Origin: Dermacentor variabilis
Lineage: Eukaryota > Arthropoda > Arachnida > Ixodida > Ixodidae
Direction: 5' to 3'
Length of the DNA stretch: 64,000 nt
NCBI RefSeq assembly: GCF_050947875.1
Contig: NW_027460335.1
Location: 8,695,928 to 8,759,927 of the forward strand
Numbering within the stretch: the stretch's first letter is position 1; the number at the start of each line of letters is the position of its first letter. This document shows positions 45,305 to 55,909 of this stretch, one piece after another. The notes beneath the pieces are model-generated. The model did no database searches. It had not been told where the DNA came from and was given only the letters and a program-made list of their open reading frames with translations. Both the position numbers and the translations under genes were made by a program.

Positions 45305-45960
45305 GTGGCTCAACCAATTGTCCCATTCTGCACTGAACTTCAATGTGCGTCTATTTTCCAATGGAATGCCATAGGTCTCCGGACCCGCATAGCAGACTTT
45401 CGCCAATACGTTTCTACAAATCGTTTCCCCATACTGGTTATTTGCGAACTAAATACATGCACTCCACTCGGACTGCCTCGCTACGAAGGCTTAAGGAAGT
45501 ATTGCTAATGACCAATGGTTCCTGTGTTTCACAGGTTACTTTAACGAGCATCACCAGCAAAGGGGAAGCACTAAACTTGACTCCAGAGGCAGGAGTCCTG
45601 ACTTCCTTGCTGCCTACCGTGATATCTATTCTGTTAACGATGGCAATTCTGGAGCGCCCAATCGTTTATGGACGTTAGAGACCATATTGCAACATACATA
45701 AATATTAGTGGAGTTGAGCAATGCTCCTCTACTGTCTTGCGTAAAGTTGATTGGTCAAGGTTTAAGGAGCATATCGATGACGCATGTCGGTAAGGGCTTT
45801 CACATAATATGGAAGATTGAATCGCAGAAGCGATAAACGCATTCATCTGCTCCGTTACAAGGTCAGTAAGGTGAAGAGACGTCGATAAAGAACTGGAGAG
45901 GCTGCGTGCGGCGCACCAACAGGTGGAAAGAAAGCACTGGCACACGAAGCCCCTTCTAGA
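45305..45960 (+). pseudogene. LINE ORF2 N-terminus: apurinic-type endonuclease, decayed
   Basis: SIFQWNAIGLRTRIADFRQYV and FPILVICELNT at the start correspond to the first two motifs of the APE endonuclease (QWN, E). Broken downstream pieces include NDGNSGAPNRLWTLE and VDWSRFKEHIDDACR (about 45635-45790). It nicks target DNA to prime reverse transcription. Many stops. Confidence 0.7.
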
Positions 45961-46660
45961 TCTGAGGGCTTCACGACGCATGTGGCTGTGGTAGTTGGTG
46001 GGCATATGTATCAACGGATTCGGGACTATTTGACTGAGAGGCGCTTTTTCTTGCAGACCAAAGCGGCCCAACTTCGAAACATTACATTTCCCGTGGCGTG
46101 CCACAGGGTGGAGTGTAGAGCCCCGTATTGTTCAACCTGCTCCTCGTAGGACTTGCGGAGTACTTACTACGAATGGTTCATGTTTCGATATATGCCGACG
46201 ACATTTCCATCTGCGCTTCTGCGCTAACTCGCCCACAGGTGCCGGCCAGGCTTCAGCAGGCAGCAACCTTGACAGCCTCTTATCTCGGAGAACAAGGCCT
46301 CAGTGTGTCTACCGAAAAGTTTGAATTGGTTGGCTTTACGCGCAAACAAATGTCATTTAATCCCATTTCAATCGACGGTCAAGCTCTCTCCTATATTAAG
46401 ACGCATCGCTTTCTGGGTGTCATTGATCGCAACCTTTCGTGGAGATACCTCACAGCGTCTATCTGAAGAAGTTCATTTCAATGCTGAAGTCCTCAAATTC
46501 CTCTGCGGGAAAAACAGGGGTACACCAGTCAATTCTATGCTGCGTCTGTACAGGGTACTTTTCCTGGGACTACTGCATTACAGTGTACCAGTATTGTCAA
46601 GTACAGGCACGTCGAACATTCGCGCTCTGTAGAGCACACAAGGTCGAGCCCTACGCACAG
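45961..46660 (+). pseudogene. LINE reverse transcriptase palm (same element)
   Basis: GHMYQRIRDYLTERRFFLQT, then the GVPQGG-type box near 46095 with a stop, SPVLFNLLLVGLAEYL, and the intact catalytic box VSIYADDISICAS near 46180-46220. KTHRFLGVIDRNLSW follows, then shifted frames to NSMLRLYRVLFLGLLHYSVP. The N-terminal RT motifs are deleted between about 45950 and 45965. Confidence 0.82.
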
Positions 46661-47240
46661 GTTTAGGGCTGCCTCTGTGCACCTGAACCACAGCTACAAT
46701 TCACATCATGAGAGATGATATGGTTCAGACACACTCTCTCACTGCGCACATTTTCGATCTGTCAACCGAGAGACCTCAACCGAGAACCGTACCAACCGAG
46801 AGACCTCAAGCAACCTTTTCAAGAGTGATCAGTGCTAATCAATAGTGCATATACACCGGTGGTGAAGTCTCGCCTCCCCTGTGGTGCCTGCCTCAGCCTC
46901 AAGTGAAGTTTGCTATTCCCGAAATTACCAAGGAGGCCAATCAACCGTCGCGGCTCTGAAGCAGCTCACGCTACTCTTGCTGCACCAGACATATCATGAC
47001 CGCGTACAACGTGGACACCAGTGGGCACAGGGGCAGATGGTAAACGACAGTCGTGGAAACGAACGTCGTGGGAACTAGCATCGGCACGTTTATGTACCTG
47101 TTGTTCTTCTACCTTCGCTCCGCCGTCGTCAGGCATTACGATCATTTCTTCGTACGCAAAGATGGAGTGTGCGTAGGCCCACGCGTTCCCCCGAACTTAA
47201 GTGTCCTTACTTTAGCTCACTAAGATAGTCACCTTCGCGA
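46661..47240 (+). pseudogene. LINE RT-RNase H linker, truncated
   Basis: Broken frames with LSTERPQPRTVP, PQPQVKFAIPEITKEANQPS and LKQLTLLLLHQTYHDRV, the linker before an RNase H domain. The RNase H domain itself is absent here; a matching one lies upstream at 43384. Confidence 0.55.
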
Positions 47241-47273
47241 TCACTTTGGGCCAGAAGGTGAATCAGCATTTAA

Positions 47274-47414
47274 TGCGAAAACACCCGTGTGCTTAGATTT
47301 AGGTGCACGTTAAAGAACCTCACGTGGTCAAAATTTCCGGAGTCCTCCACTACGGCGTGCCTCATAATCAGAAAGTGGTTTTGGCACGTAAAACCCCAAA
47401 TATTATTATTATTC
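47274..47414 (+). repeat. 5'-truncated tRNA-derived SINE with 11-bp target duplication
   Basis: Carries only the body and 3' end of the 41196 SINE (ATGCGAAAACACCCGTGTGC... to GGTTTTGGCACGTAAAACC) and a (ATT)n tail. The flanks AATCAGCATTT (47261-47271) and AATCAGCATTT (47415-47425) are identical: a perfect 11-bp duplication. Confidence 0.85.
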
Positions 47415-47425
47415 AATCAGCATTT

Positions 47426-47720
47426 TACACTATGTCGACGACTACTTTGTGCTCTTTGTTGCCAAGCCTGATGCACTCACCGGTAAATTCGACCAGATCT
47501 TTCGCGGGTTCCGGATCAAATTGGCAAGACTCGCTCTCATCAGGTTAGTCCTGACTATGAGAACTACCGGTTATCACCACTGTCAAAACAATTACTGTCG
47601 GCCGTCATCTCGTAGAAAAAGGAGCCAGCTTCGTCATTTCTGGGCCAGCTGGTGGAGTAGTATCGGACTTCGGAAACACAGGATGGCCAGTAAAAAGTCA
47701 TAGATTTATGGGCATGAGCC
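47426..47720 (+). pseudogene. Possible Penelope-like reverse transcriptase fragment
   Basis: HYVDDYFVLFVAKPDALT is encoded at about 47430-47485 and may be the YVDD box of a Penelope-like RT. The continuation, FDQIFRGFRIKLARLAL, is compatible, after which frames break. Only one motif supports this. Confidence 0.35.
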
Positions 47721-48180
47721 GCGAACGCGCAGCCAATTCTGAAAATTCATTTTCAGAAAAACGAAATGAATGCACTCGTATTGTTTGGCACATATAATCG
47801 AGTGCAAAAGAGAACATAAATTCGAAATTTTATTAGGTCAGTGTACACGGAAAAGTTAGTGGAGTTGACCTTTAATTATGACACTTTACAATATTTATAT
47901 GGAAGTTCTACTGGTTTCCTCAAAGAATGCCTTTTGAGTAACATTCAATTTCTGCGAAATAGTGTCCGTGCAATGAGTCATGTGCGGGCAAGGTTTGAAA
48001 GTACTTGCTTTAATTAGAGGTATTTCAAATCATTACTGCAACTTTCAGAACCAAAGAGCTTAGCTAAAGATATGGCTCCGATTCTGCGAGGTCACACCAA
48101 CCTGAGAGCATCCGTAGTTTAATGGGAGACCTGCAGCCTGCCACGCTCAGGCCTCTGTGTCAAAACCCACCATTAGACAC
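47721..48180. other. No gene recognised
   Basis: AT-rich; nothing supported. Confidence 0.5.
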
Positions 48181-48485
48181 ATACTTTATTATTATTAGTA
48201 GTAGTAGTAATAATATTTGGGGTTTTACGTGCCAAAACAACTTTCTGATTATGAGGCACGCCGTAGTGGAGGACGCCGGAAATTTTGACCACCTGGGTTC
48301 TTTAACGCGCACCTAAATCTAAGCACACGGGTGTTTTCGCATATCGCCCCCATCGAAATGCGGCCGCTATGGCCGGGATTCGATCCCGCGACCTCGTGCT
48401 CAGCAGCCCAACACCATAGCCACTGAGCAACCACGGCGGGTAGTAGTAGTATTAGTAGTAGCAGTAGTAGTAGTATTATATATTG
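48181..48485 (-). repeat. tRNA-derived SINE (48212-48440) inside a TAG/TTA microsatellite
   Basis: A full-length minus-strand copy of the 41196 family, including box B (GGGATTCGATCCC on the plus strand) and box A. Trinucleotide repeats (AGT/ATT) flank both sides (48185-48211 and 48441-48478). The SINE therefore landed in, or seeded, the microsatellite. Confidence 0.88.
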
Positions 48486-49019
48486 CAGAATCAGCAAGAA
48501 TACGGGACAGTAAAAGATAGGAGAAAAGGCGAGTGTTGTATGCAGGTTCTACCAAACTGTTCGTTGCTTACGAAAGAGACTGTAGTTTGCAAATGTTGCT
48601 GCTTCGTCACATATTAGGATAGTTCTACCGAAAACATGGCCACTGTACTTAAATAAAATGTACAGGATGTTTTGCTCCGTACCACAGCATTTTTCATAGG
48701 GATCATCAATATTTCTCCTGGAAGCATAAGGGTGCTATCGCCCTTATCGCCGTTGATAGTTTGATAGAATGTGCCCGTCTCTATGACTTAGAATGTCATC
48801 ATGAGGCAGTTTGCAAAGACCTGTGCGGTTCAGGTGCTGCATTCTATTTAGCACCGGGCGTAGCGTCTGCAGCACTTGGTCTGATCCTAGCGTCATTTGA
48901 TATCATTACAATTTCTCATATTAACCAAAGAATGTGAAATATCGGTGACTTTAATGCTCCCCGGATTTGCTGGATTACCTATATTGTTTGCCACAATTCA
49001 TAAAACGTACACTACTTGT
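48486..49019. other. No gene recognised
   Basis: AT-rich; nothing supported. Confidence 0.5.
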
Positions 49020-49465
49020 GCCGTTGCGGTTACTGTAAACCCTTATAATGAGCCATAACCAGCACTTACAAAATCAAGGCGCAACAACTCGCACATTATC
49101 GTCGTGTAAAACGTTCTTCGTTATACTAGACATTTGCCAAATTTTTTTTGATCATGTACAATTTTGCGTACCGCAAGAAATACAAGGCAGCATTGCGCGG
49201 TTTCAGCGTGACCTTGTAGCGGTAGTCACTGTCCTATGGTTTGGTTACAGGAAACATATCTTCTGCCTGTATTAACATATCTCCCAATTGATTTTCCGTG
49301 TTCTGCACAAGAATACATAATGATTCTGTGTGATTAACTTGCTTTTGTGCCAGCCTCCGTACCACATTTATTTTTTCTGCACATCTTGTCTGCACTCTGT
49401 GTGTACGCCTCTACAAAGGCTTAGCTCTTCCTGGGCACTACAATAAGCGTTTGATTGATTAGTAA
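49020..49465 (+). mobile_element. Possible LINE 3' UTR
   Basis: Ends with CTGGGCACTACAATAAGCG and TTTGATTGATTAG, i.e. a near-AATAAA signal and a (TTGA)n tail like those of CR1/L2-like LINEs. No ORF2 sequence precedes it. Confidence 0.35.
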
Positions 49466-49749
49466 TAATATAAGACACGGTTACGCCCCAGGCAACGTCC
49501 TTAGTCCAGCCAGCATTGCACTGACTACTACGGCACAGTGGTCATGATGAATATGATGTAGAGATCAGGAAGATAAAAAGCACGCGCAGCGCTCTCACAA
49601 AATTTCCCCGCGCGCGCAAGTAGCCAGCCTGGCCGCAACTTACACTGCTAAGAAACCGCACACGAATGGCTGAGGCGCGAAACGTGAATGATATTAGAAC
49701 TGCACCAAGGATGGTCACGAGGCACTTCAATGGGAGTGACGCATTTGTT
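49466..49749. other. No gene recognised
   Basis: Nothing supported. Confidence 0.4.
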
Positions 49750-49840
49750 CACAGGCGAAGTTTGTTTTGTGATGACGTAGGGGTCTAGAAAACACGAGGA
49801 ACTTCCCAAACGAGGCATAAATACGGACGGGTGTCTAGAG
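49750..49840 (-). pseudogene. Gypsy integrase C-terminus, distal piece
   Basis: On the minus strand TPVRIYASFGKFL continues the integrase tail that is interrupted at 49841-50007. Decayed below about 49750. Confidence 0.45.
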
Positions 49841-50007
49841 TAGCAAGAGTAGCGATATGGGCTTGTTGGGGAATCAACAGGAACGCTTTTGATGCATCAC
49901 GAAACGTAACACGGACTCAAGCAAGCACATATAAAAAGACAAGCACTGTGTGCTGTCTTTTTATATGTACCTTCTTGTGTCCGTGTTACGTTTAGCGCTG
50001 CACCAAA
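49841..50007 (+). mobile_element. Hairpin element C, about 167 bp
   Basis: The head, with GGGCTTGTTGG at 49859-49869, is followed by a hairpin: 49902-49941 pairs with 49954-49993 (ACGTAACACGG / CCGTGTTACGT; ACATATAAAAAGAC / GTCTTTTTATATGT), about 40 pairs with five mismatches. Weaker pairing continues outward for about 8 bp. Imperfect flanking repeats GGTGTCTAGAG (49830-49840) and GGTATTCTAGAG (50008-50019). It splits a gypsy integrase tail on the minus strand at the motif VLLWTP (the Trp codon is now a stop). Confidence 0.78.
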
Positions 50008-50650
50008 GGTATTCTAGAGCAGGACCTCATCTCCTGGACGAAAGGAAAGACCACGGCAAGAGCGTTCGTAACATTGCTTGCTGTAATGTTTGGCTGGCCG
50101 CTGTATTGAGTTGAGCACGTTGACGATGTGGGTCAAGTCTGGGGCACACAGTTCTGATAGAGCAGTTCTTAGGCACATTCAAGAAAGTGGCCTGGATAGT
50201 AAATGTAGGCGGATGGCCGTAAACGAGGCAGGTAATTGAGTAATTGGTACTTCGCTGGGCAGCGGGGTTTGAGCAAACATCACAAATGGTAGAGTTATGT
50301 ACCAGTTCTTGAAGTCTGGTCCAACAAAAATCGATATCGTGTCAGTTAATACACGATGAAATCACTCTGTCAAGCAATTTGTTTGCTGGTGGTAGGTTGT
50401 CGTAGTCGTATACCTTGTGCGACAGGTTCTTGGTACTTTCTCGAGGATTGCGGATAGAAAAAATTGGCCCCGTTCTCTTAAAATGGCGCGAGGCGCTCCA
50501 TGGCGTAACACGATAGCTTCTAGAAAGAAGGTGTGAAGGTCTGACGCAGGGCCAGGGCGTAGAGGAGAGACCTCCGCGTAACGTGTGACATGTTCGACAG
50601 CAGTCACAATCCATCGATGACTTTCTGGTGTAATATGAAAAGGTCAAAAA
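50008..50650 (-). pseudogene. Gypsy integrase core and C-terminus
   Basis: The minus strand encodes VEHVTRYAEVSPL, LRHGAPRAILRERGQFFLSAI (second catalytic Asp replaced by Glu: RERG for the usual SDRG) and TYHQQTNCLTE (catalytic Glu kept). Nearer 50050 it has RGLSFRPGDEVLL. Stops and frameshifts are many. Related to, but distinct from, the element at 28222-33284. Confidence 0.75.
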
Positions 50651-51290
50651 AAGTGTACGGCAATGATGGCAAAAGCGTCTCGCAATGCGGTATGGGTTGA
50701 AGCAGTACAGCTGGAGATTTGGTCATTTGCTTCGCTGACAAAGCATGCAAGAAACGACATATTTCGCTACAATGATGGAAAGGCCATTCCAGAAGAAACG
50801 ACTAGTGTGCGCAGCGAATGAGAAAGGACTTGAACCTAGCAATGTTCACCAGTGTGGTAGATGTAGTGCTGCAACGCACTGTTCTAGATCTTAATTTGCT
50901 TCATTTGGCGACAAAGCTTGGCTATAGGTGAACGAGATGCTCCACGTAGACTATCGATATTGCGGTGGCACTAGGAGCCAGCACGTTTGGAAGAGACATA
51001 CTGAGTGTAGTGATTTGAAGGCAGCCTCTCGATAACGGCTATCAGTGACACAGCTAGTGAAGACCTATCTTTACGGTCACCTGAAGCGCAATGGAAGGGT
51101 GTGCTCATAGGTGATATCAGCAGGGCCCAGCACACTAGAGCCTTAGCGCCATGTTTCCTGCCAGAATTATAGATCACATGAAATTGATGCTCCTTCAACC
51201 GGAGTACCGAGCGCCCGAGGCGTCCAAACAAGTTTTGAGCGATGACAACTAGCAGAGTGTAATGGCCAACAACCACGCAGCCTAGCACAC
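50651..51290 (-). pseudogene. Gypsy RNase H end and integrase zinc domain, decayed
   Basis: The minus-strand piece 51288-50971 contains NLFGRLGRSVLRLKEHQFHV and NSGRKHGAKALVC, corresponding to the RNase H end (R(L)xRW.L.L.E..., GRKH.DADALSR, with the Asp lost). The integrase finger between 50970 and 50650 is not clearly preserved. Confidence 0.6.
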
Positions 51291-51409
51291 TAGGTGACTA
51301 CTTGCGACCGCCCCGTTTCAATAAGGATGCCAATAAATTATCATCAAGACGTAATAGTTCTGCGGAAGCCCGCAAGGTGGAGAGAAGGAATTAATAATGG
51401 CAACATGAG

Positions 51410-51575
51410 ACATCCACCCAAACGTAGCAAATTGCTACAAAGGAAACCCATATGGGTTCCTCGAAAGAAAAGGCTCGCAGTTGAAGAAAAATCCGTCCTG
51501 GTCGGGGTCTTGAACCCGGGACCACCGCTTTCACAAGGCAGCCGCTCTACCATTGGAGCTAACCAGGCGGCTAGC
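51410..51575 (-). repeat. tRNA-derived SINE, second family
   Basis: The minus strand from 51571 to 51492 looks like a tRNA: GTTAGCTCCAATGGTAGAGC (D arm/box A), GGTCCCGGGTTCAAGACCC (T arm/box B), acceptor-like ends. The SINE body continues with CTTTTCTTTCGAGGAACCC and a palindromic ACCCATATGGGT (51447-51458). It could be mistaken for a tRNA gene. Confidence 0.75.
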
Positions 51576-51959
51576 AGCTGAGTTTAAGTTGGTCAGACCG
51601 GACGCTATAATAATTTTGTTTTAAAGGAACATTTTAAAAATCGGTCATCTGATGAGCATTCTCACTTTGCAAAATATCGCAACGCTTGTGAAAAAGAGGC
51701 CAGGAAGGTGTGCCTTCCTCTACTAGAAAGAAAAAACTGAAATTTTATACACTCATAAGGACCGTCGCACACTGGAGCTCTTCGAGGCGTATGTTGTAAA
51801 GAAGAAAACACGTGTGTGTATTAGCGATCCTTCCGTTGTACTTGCTGATTGTCAGCTGCAATTTCTGGATGCGAGACTGTTACGGCGGCGCTCTTGGATG
51901 GTGTATTGGCATGATGAAGCCTTTTTTATCATTGTAAATATTGTAACCCCCTTATTACA
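51576..51959. other. No gene recognised
   Basis: Nothing supported. Confidence 0.45.
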
Positions 51960-52175
51960 AGACGAACTTCCACCAACTAGCCGAACTTGCCGCTCTACTC
52001 GTCTGTTCCTTTCAAAACGTCGATAAGAGAACACTATCTACGAGCTTTCTTGGCCTAACGCAAACAGCGCTGCCTTGATTAGAAACTCCGTTATAGCCTT
52101 CCTCCAAGCCACTGGGCTAGACGCATGGCTTAAGAGAAACTACGACGCTGTGAACTTGTGTACGCGCCTCCTCCT

Positions 52176-52207
<32 letters not shown>

Positions 52208-52210
52208 TCA
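51960..52210 (+). mobile_element. LINE ORF2 C-terminal tail with (ATC)n end
   Basis: In one frame YELSWPNANSAALIRNSVIA and FLQATGLDAWLKR resemble the last residues of RNase H-bearing tick LINEs. Next comes an (ATC)n array at 52169-52207, a common terminal repeat of these LINEs. Little else survives. Confidence 0.4.
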
Positions 52211-53532
52211 GCAGCCCTTTTCCGCCCCGTTGCTTTTCTCAGGGTACATCAGCAGGCCAAAGCCTGCTATAGCTCAGGCCAATCTCTCTGCTTTGTTGCA
52301 ACTAAATTTTTTACCTCTCCTTACACAACAAAATGTCACTAACATGAAGCTTACGAAAAATGGGTGGGCCAGTATGGCAAGTCTCTGTGGTGGATAATTT
52401 CGTGTGCATCAAAAAATGCTCTTATGAAAACATTATTTATCAAGTGCTAGAAATTTAACTGTTAACTGCCGCAATCAGCGTCACTTGCCCATGTCCCGAA
52501 AAAACTATGGATTACACAAACAGTTATTTAGTACAAGCTGCTGCCTTCGTAACTTCGATACGCCGAGAAAGTTCAACGTTTCTGTTTAATCCTGAGCTTT
52601 ACAAATTATTATTGCAATCTCGTTTTTTTCGATATTTGCATGCGCTATACACGGTCGACGCTGTGCTCTCGAAAAACTAACTAAGGCACCTTCTTTATGT
52701 TTAGTGCAAGTAAGGGCCATCTAATGGCTGGTGTGTAGGAATAGTTAGTTCTAAGTGGGTGGGTGAATTGCCGTTCTGCAATATATTTCGTATGCAAGCA
52801 CTCCGGACAGTTATGAGTGTTTCAAGAGAGCGCAGTTTAGCTTGCATGACACCACATTGTACCAAATTTATATTTCGTGAAAATTCGGAACATATTATGT
52901 GTAATCTGTAGCGAAATTGTGAGGGTCTTGGTTTATACAAACCGGATCAAATAATTACTGAACCCTGGTAACTTTCTCCTCATTTTATGCATTATACGAA
53001 ATATGTATTAAGTTTCCCGGGTGTTTTCGGTGAAATAAACAGGTTACCCTGTTTATATTCTCTCACAATTAGGTGGAGGGCATGTGAAATCTCCAGGCCA
53101 AGTAGAAAGCGTGTAGAATATTTAGGGCTATCGCAGTAAATAACTTAAACAAGCGATCCTGAACGCTGTAAGCAACAACGCCGAATTTATCCCGCTGCCC
53201 AGGGAAAACTGTGAACGCGACGAGGAATAGATTAACGGAAACGGGGAAAGGGAAACTGTCGCCAGTGTTCTGGAGAAGTAAATTGTTCGCAGAACTTGCT
53301 GATTTTTAAAAAATTTTCTAAAAGGTTGGTCAGAAGCGTTGTATGCGAGAAAGGTTTCAAACGGACCAGTCATAGGCGACTAACGTTTAAAATATGTGAT
53401 TTCTTTAGATGCAACGAAACGTCTTATTACAACTTCTCAAAAGAAACACCTTCGTTGAAACCGGGGTACGATTTCGTAATGTCGCACAAGCCTGTTCCCA
53501 TTTTTACATGACATCTTGCAATTCTTTCCTAG
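52211..53532. other. No gene recognised
   Basis: AT-rich; no domain. Possible intron sequence of the lipocalin-like exon that follows. Confidence 0.45.
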
Positions 53533-53664
53533 ACAAAATGAACTGCACGTTGTGCGCGAAAAGAAGAGCTGTGGGAAAATTTCGAGCTGATTATCAATCT
53601 TTATTCAAACAGTACTGCAATAACTGCTACAATAATTTATCGGAACTACAGAGCACGTATCACA
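53533..53664 (+). CDS. Lipocalin-like C-terminal exon, copy 2
   Basis: A 132-bp open exon after an acceptor (GCAATTCTTTCCTAG at 53532) and before a donor (GTAAGTCG at 53665). It encodes KMNCTLCAKRRAVGKF and YQSLFKQYCNNCYNN. Ungapped alignment with 38230-38365 keeps K-x2-C-T, A-V-G, Y, F-x-Q-x-C-N-N. The Trp of copy 1 is Cys here and the Pro is lost. The exon is 4 bp shorter than copy 1, so the next exon would be out of phase. Probably a decaying paralogue. Confidence 0.4.
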
Positions 53665-53750
53665 GTAAGTCGAATTTTTCGTAAAGAAAAGTTGTGTTTC
53701 ATCCAGACATTTGTTTCAGTTGTATTGTGAGTTTCCGTTTTGTTTTTCAG

Positions 53751-53884
53751 TCTCGTAGTGACGATTCCTGTCGCATAATATTGCAAGCATTGCGCAGAAC
53801 AAACAGTAGTAAATCTGAAACCCAAACAAAAAATATCTCTCTCACCTTAACTTCCACAATACCTCTCTTGCAGGAGCAACCTTG
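53751..53884 (+). pseudogene. Downstream exon-like piece of lipocalin copy 2
   Basis: After a strong acceptor (CCGTTTTGTTTTTCAG, ending 53750) the sequence SRSDDSCRII aligns with the terminal DLDDSCL of copy 1. Here the frame runs on without the expected stop for another 37 codons and is out of phase with the upstream exon. Confidence 0.3.
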
Positions 53885-54309
53885 AGATACACTGCAAATA
53901 TTTCCTATTTTTTGCGTGCTGAATCTTTCGAGTTTTATTGCTATTTTTCTTTCCCATTCTAACATTCAAAATTTTCCGATTCGTCGCTGATTACTACCGA
54001 TGCATTGTGTTTTAATACAGAAAAATAATGCTGCAGAAAGCAATAATGACACTAAGCAATTGCTCAATATATGAATATACAAAGCTTTGTTCAGCTAAGA
54101 ATTTGTTTGAACATGCAAAAAATTATGGCAATACTCATCTCGCGATGACTGCCGACAATAATGCGAATAGCATTCGAGCAGTATAACGAGAGACCGCATT
54201 CCTGAAGTCACGCGTATTTAACACGTGTAGTGGTAACTGTGAGAGTTCTGTTCATTAGGCTATATGCCACATACTCCGACGTTGTCCCACTTTGCTCTGG
54301 CACTCGCTT
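53885..54309. other. No gene recognised
   Basis: AT-rich; nothing supported. Confidence 0.5.
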
Positions 54310-55560
54310 AGCAAGATCACCCATGAGCATGGCGGCATGACGATGACTGTATGATGCCGGCGCAGTGACGATGGAATGAAGAAGAAATAATTACATCGAT
54401 GGAACGACAAAGGAAGTGTAATGACGACGCCATGATGACAATGAGATTAAATTACGCGATTGTGCAACGACAACAGCATGACAGCGATATAAGGACAAGA
54501 TGATGATGTCTGTGTGGTGACGATGGCCTGACGATGACGGCATAACGAGAAGCCGAGGAAGAAGCTGGAATGACGACGATGGCATGACGACGGCGGCATG
54601 AAGAGAATGGCATGGCATGACAATGGGTGCATGATAGCGTCCGCGTAACGACAATGCAATGAAGTTGATGGCATGACAAAGGTGGCATAATTGCGTTTCA
54701 ATATCGACAGCGTGATTACAATATGATGAAGAACCAGGAACGATGTCGATGAATCGAGGAGGTCGGTATAGTGACAATGGAAGGACTACAATGGGACGAC
54801 GGAACTGAAGTAATGATGGTGTAGGAACAGCGAGATGACGATGGCATGATGGAAACCGTATACCGAAGACATTATGAAGACGGTGGCTCACGACGATGGC
54901 ATGACGAAAATCGGATGTCGAAGTTCCAATGACGATGATGATTATAATAGAATATACTACTACTCGGCGAACATGGGATGATGTTACGGAAGAGATGACC
55001 ATTATAAAACGACAGCGCGGCGGCAATGGCCCGACGACGGCTGTGTGACAACCATAGCGCGACGGTGAGGGCATGAGAAAGCCAAACAGCAAATCTGGAA
55101 TTAAGATGAGGCAACAACCACAATGGCACTACAACTACGAGCCCATGCTTAGTGGCTCAAGCTATTAGACAACTTCGGTGACTGGGGTCGTGGAAGGAGT
55201 GACGACGATGAAATGACAAAAGTAAGATCACGAAACTGGAATGACGACGGTTGCAATACTACGACGGCATCACGATGGTGATCTGACGAGGAATGCATTA
55301 CGACTGTGTGACGACAATGGTGTAACGACGAAGGTATGAGCATGGTCGGATGATAAAGCTGTAATCAAGACGATGCAACGACCACGACGTCATCATGGCC
55401 ACGAGCCCATACTTAATGGTCCAAACTATTATACAACTTGCGCCATTCGGTCTTGGCAGATGGTGTGACGACGAAGTGAAAACAAGAGTAAGGTCACGAA
55501 CGTGGGATGAAGATAGGCAATGGAAACGACCACGACGGTATCACGACCAGGAGCACATGT
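54310..55560. repeat. Degenerate (GACGATGGCATGAC)-type satellite, copy 2
   Basis: Irregular GACGATGRCATGAC-like units throughout. The longer motif ACGAGCCCATRCTTARTGG occurs at about 55137 and again near 55400, about 263 bp apart, with a truncated third match near 55550, suggesting higher-order units. The long minus-strand ORF 54391-55092 results from the base bias. Confidence 0.75.
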
Positions 55561-55600
55561 GTAGTGGCCCAAGAAAGTCGATAACTTGGTCCTGACGCGC

Positions 55601-55904
<304 letters not shown>

Positions 55905-55909
55905 GCAAG

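Noticed and set aside
51492..51571. tRNA gene (minus strand)
   Set aside because: It has good A and B boxes, but the anticodon arm pairs poorly and the sequence continues into a SINE body with an ACCCATATGGGT palindrome, so it is a SINE head.
51850..51985. Fifth hairpin element, from CCAACTAGCCG at 51972-51982 (one mismatch to the head motif)
   Set aside because: No inverted repeat of the required size lies on either side; the head match alone could be chance or a decayed copy.
54391..55092. 233-residue minus-strand protein
   Set aside because: Composition (Ser, His, Val, Ile) follows from the GACGATG satellite, and three frames are open together.
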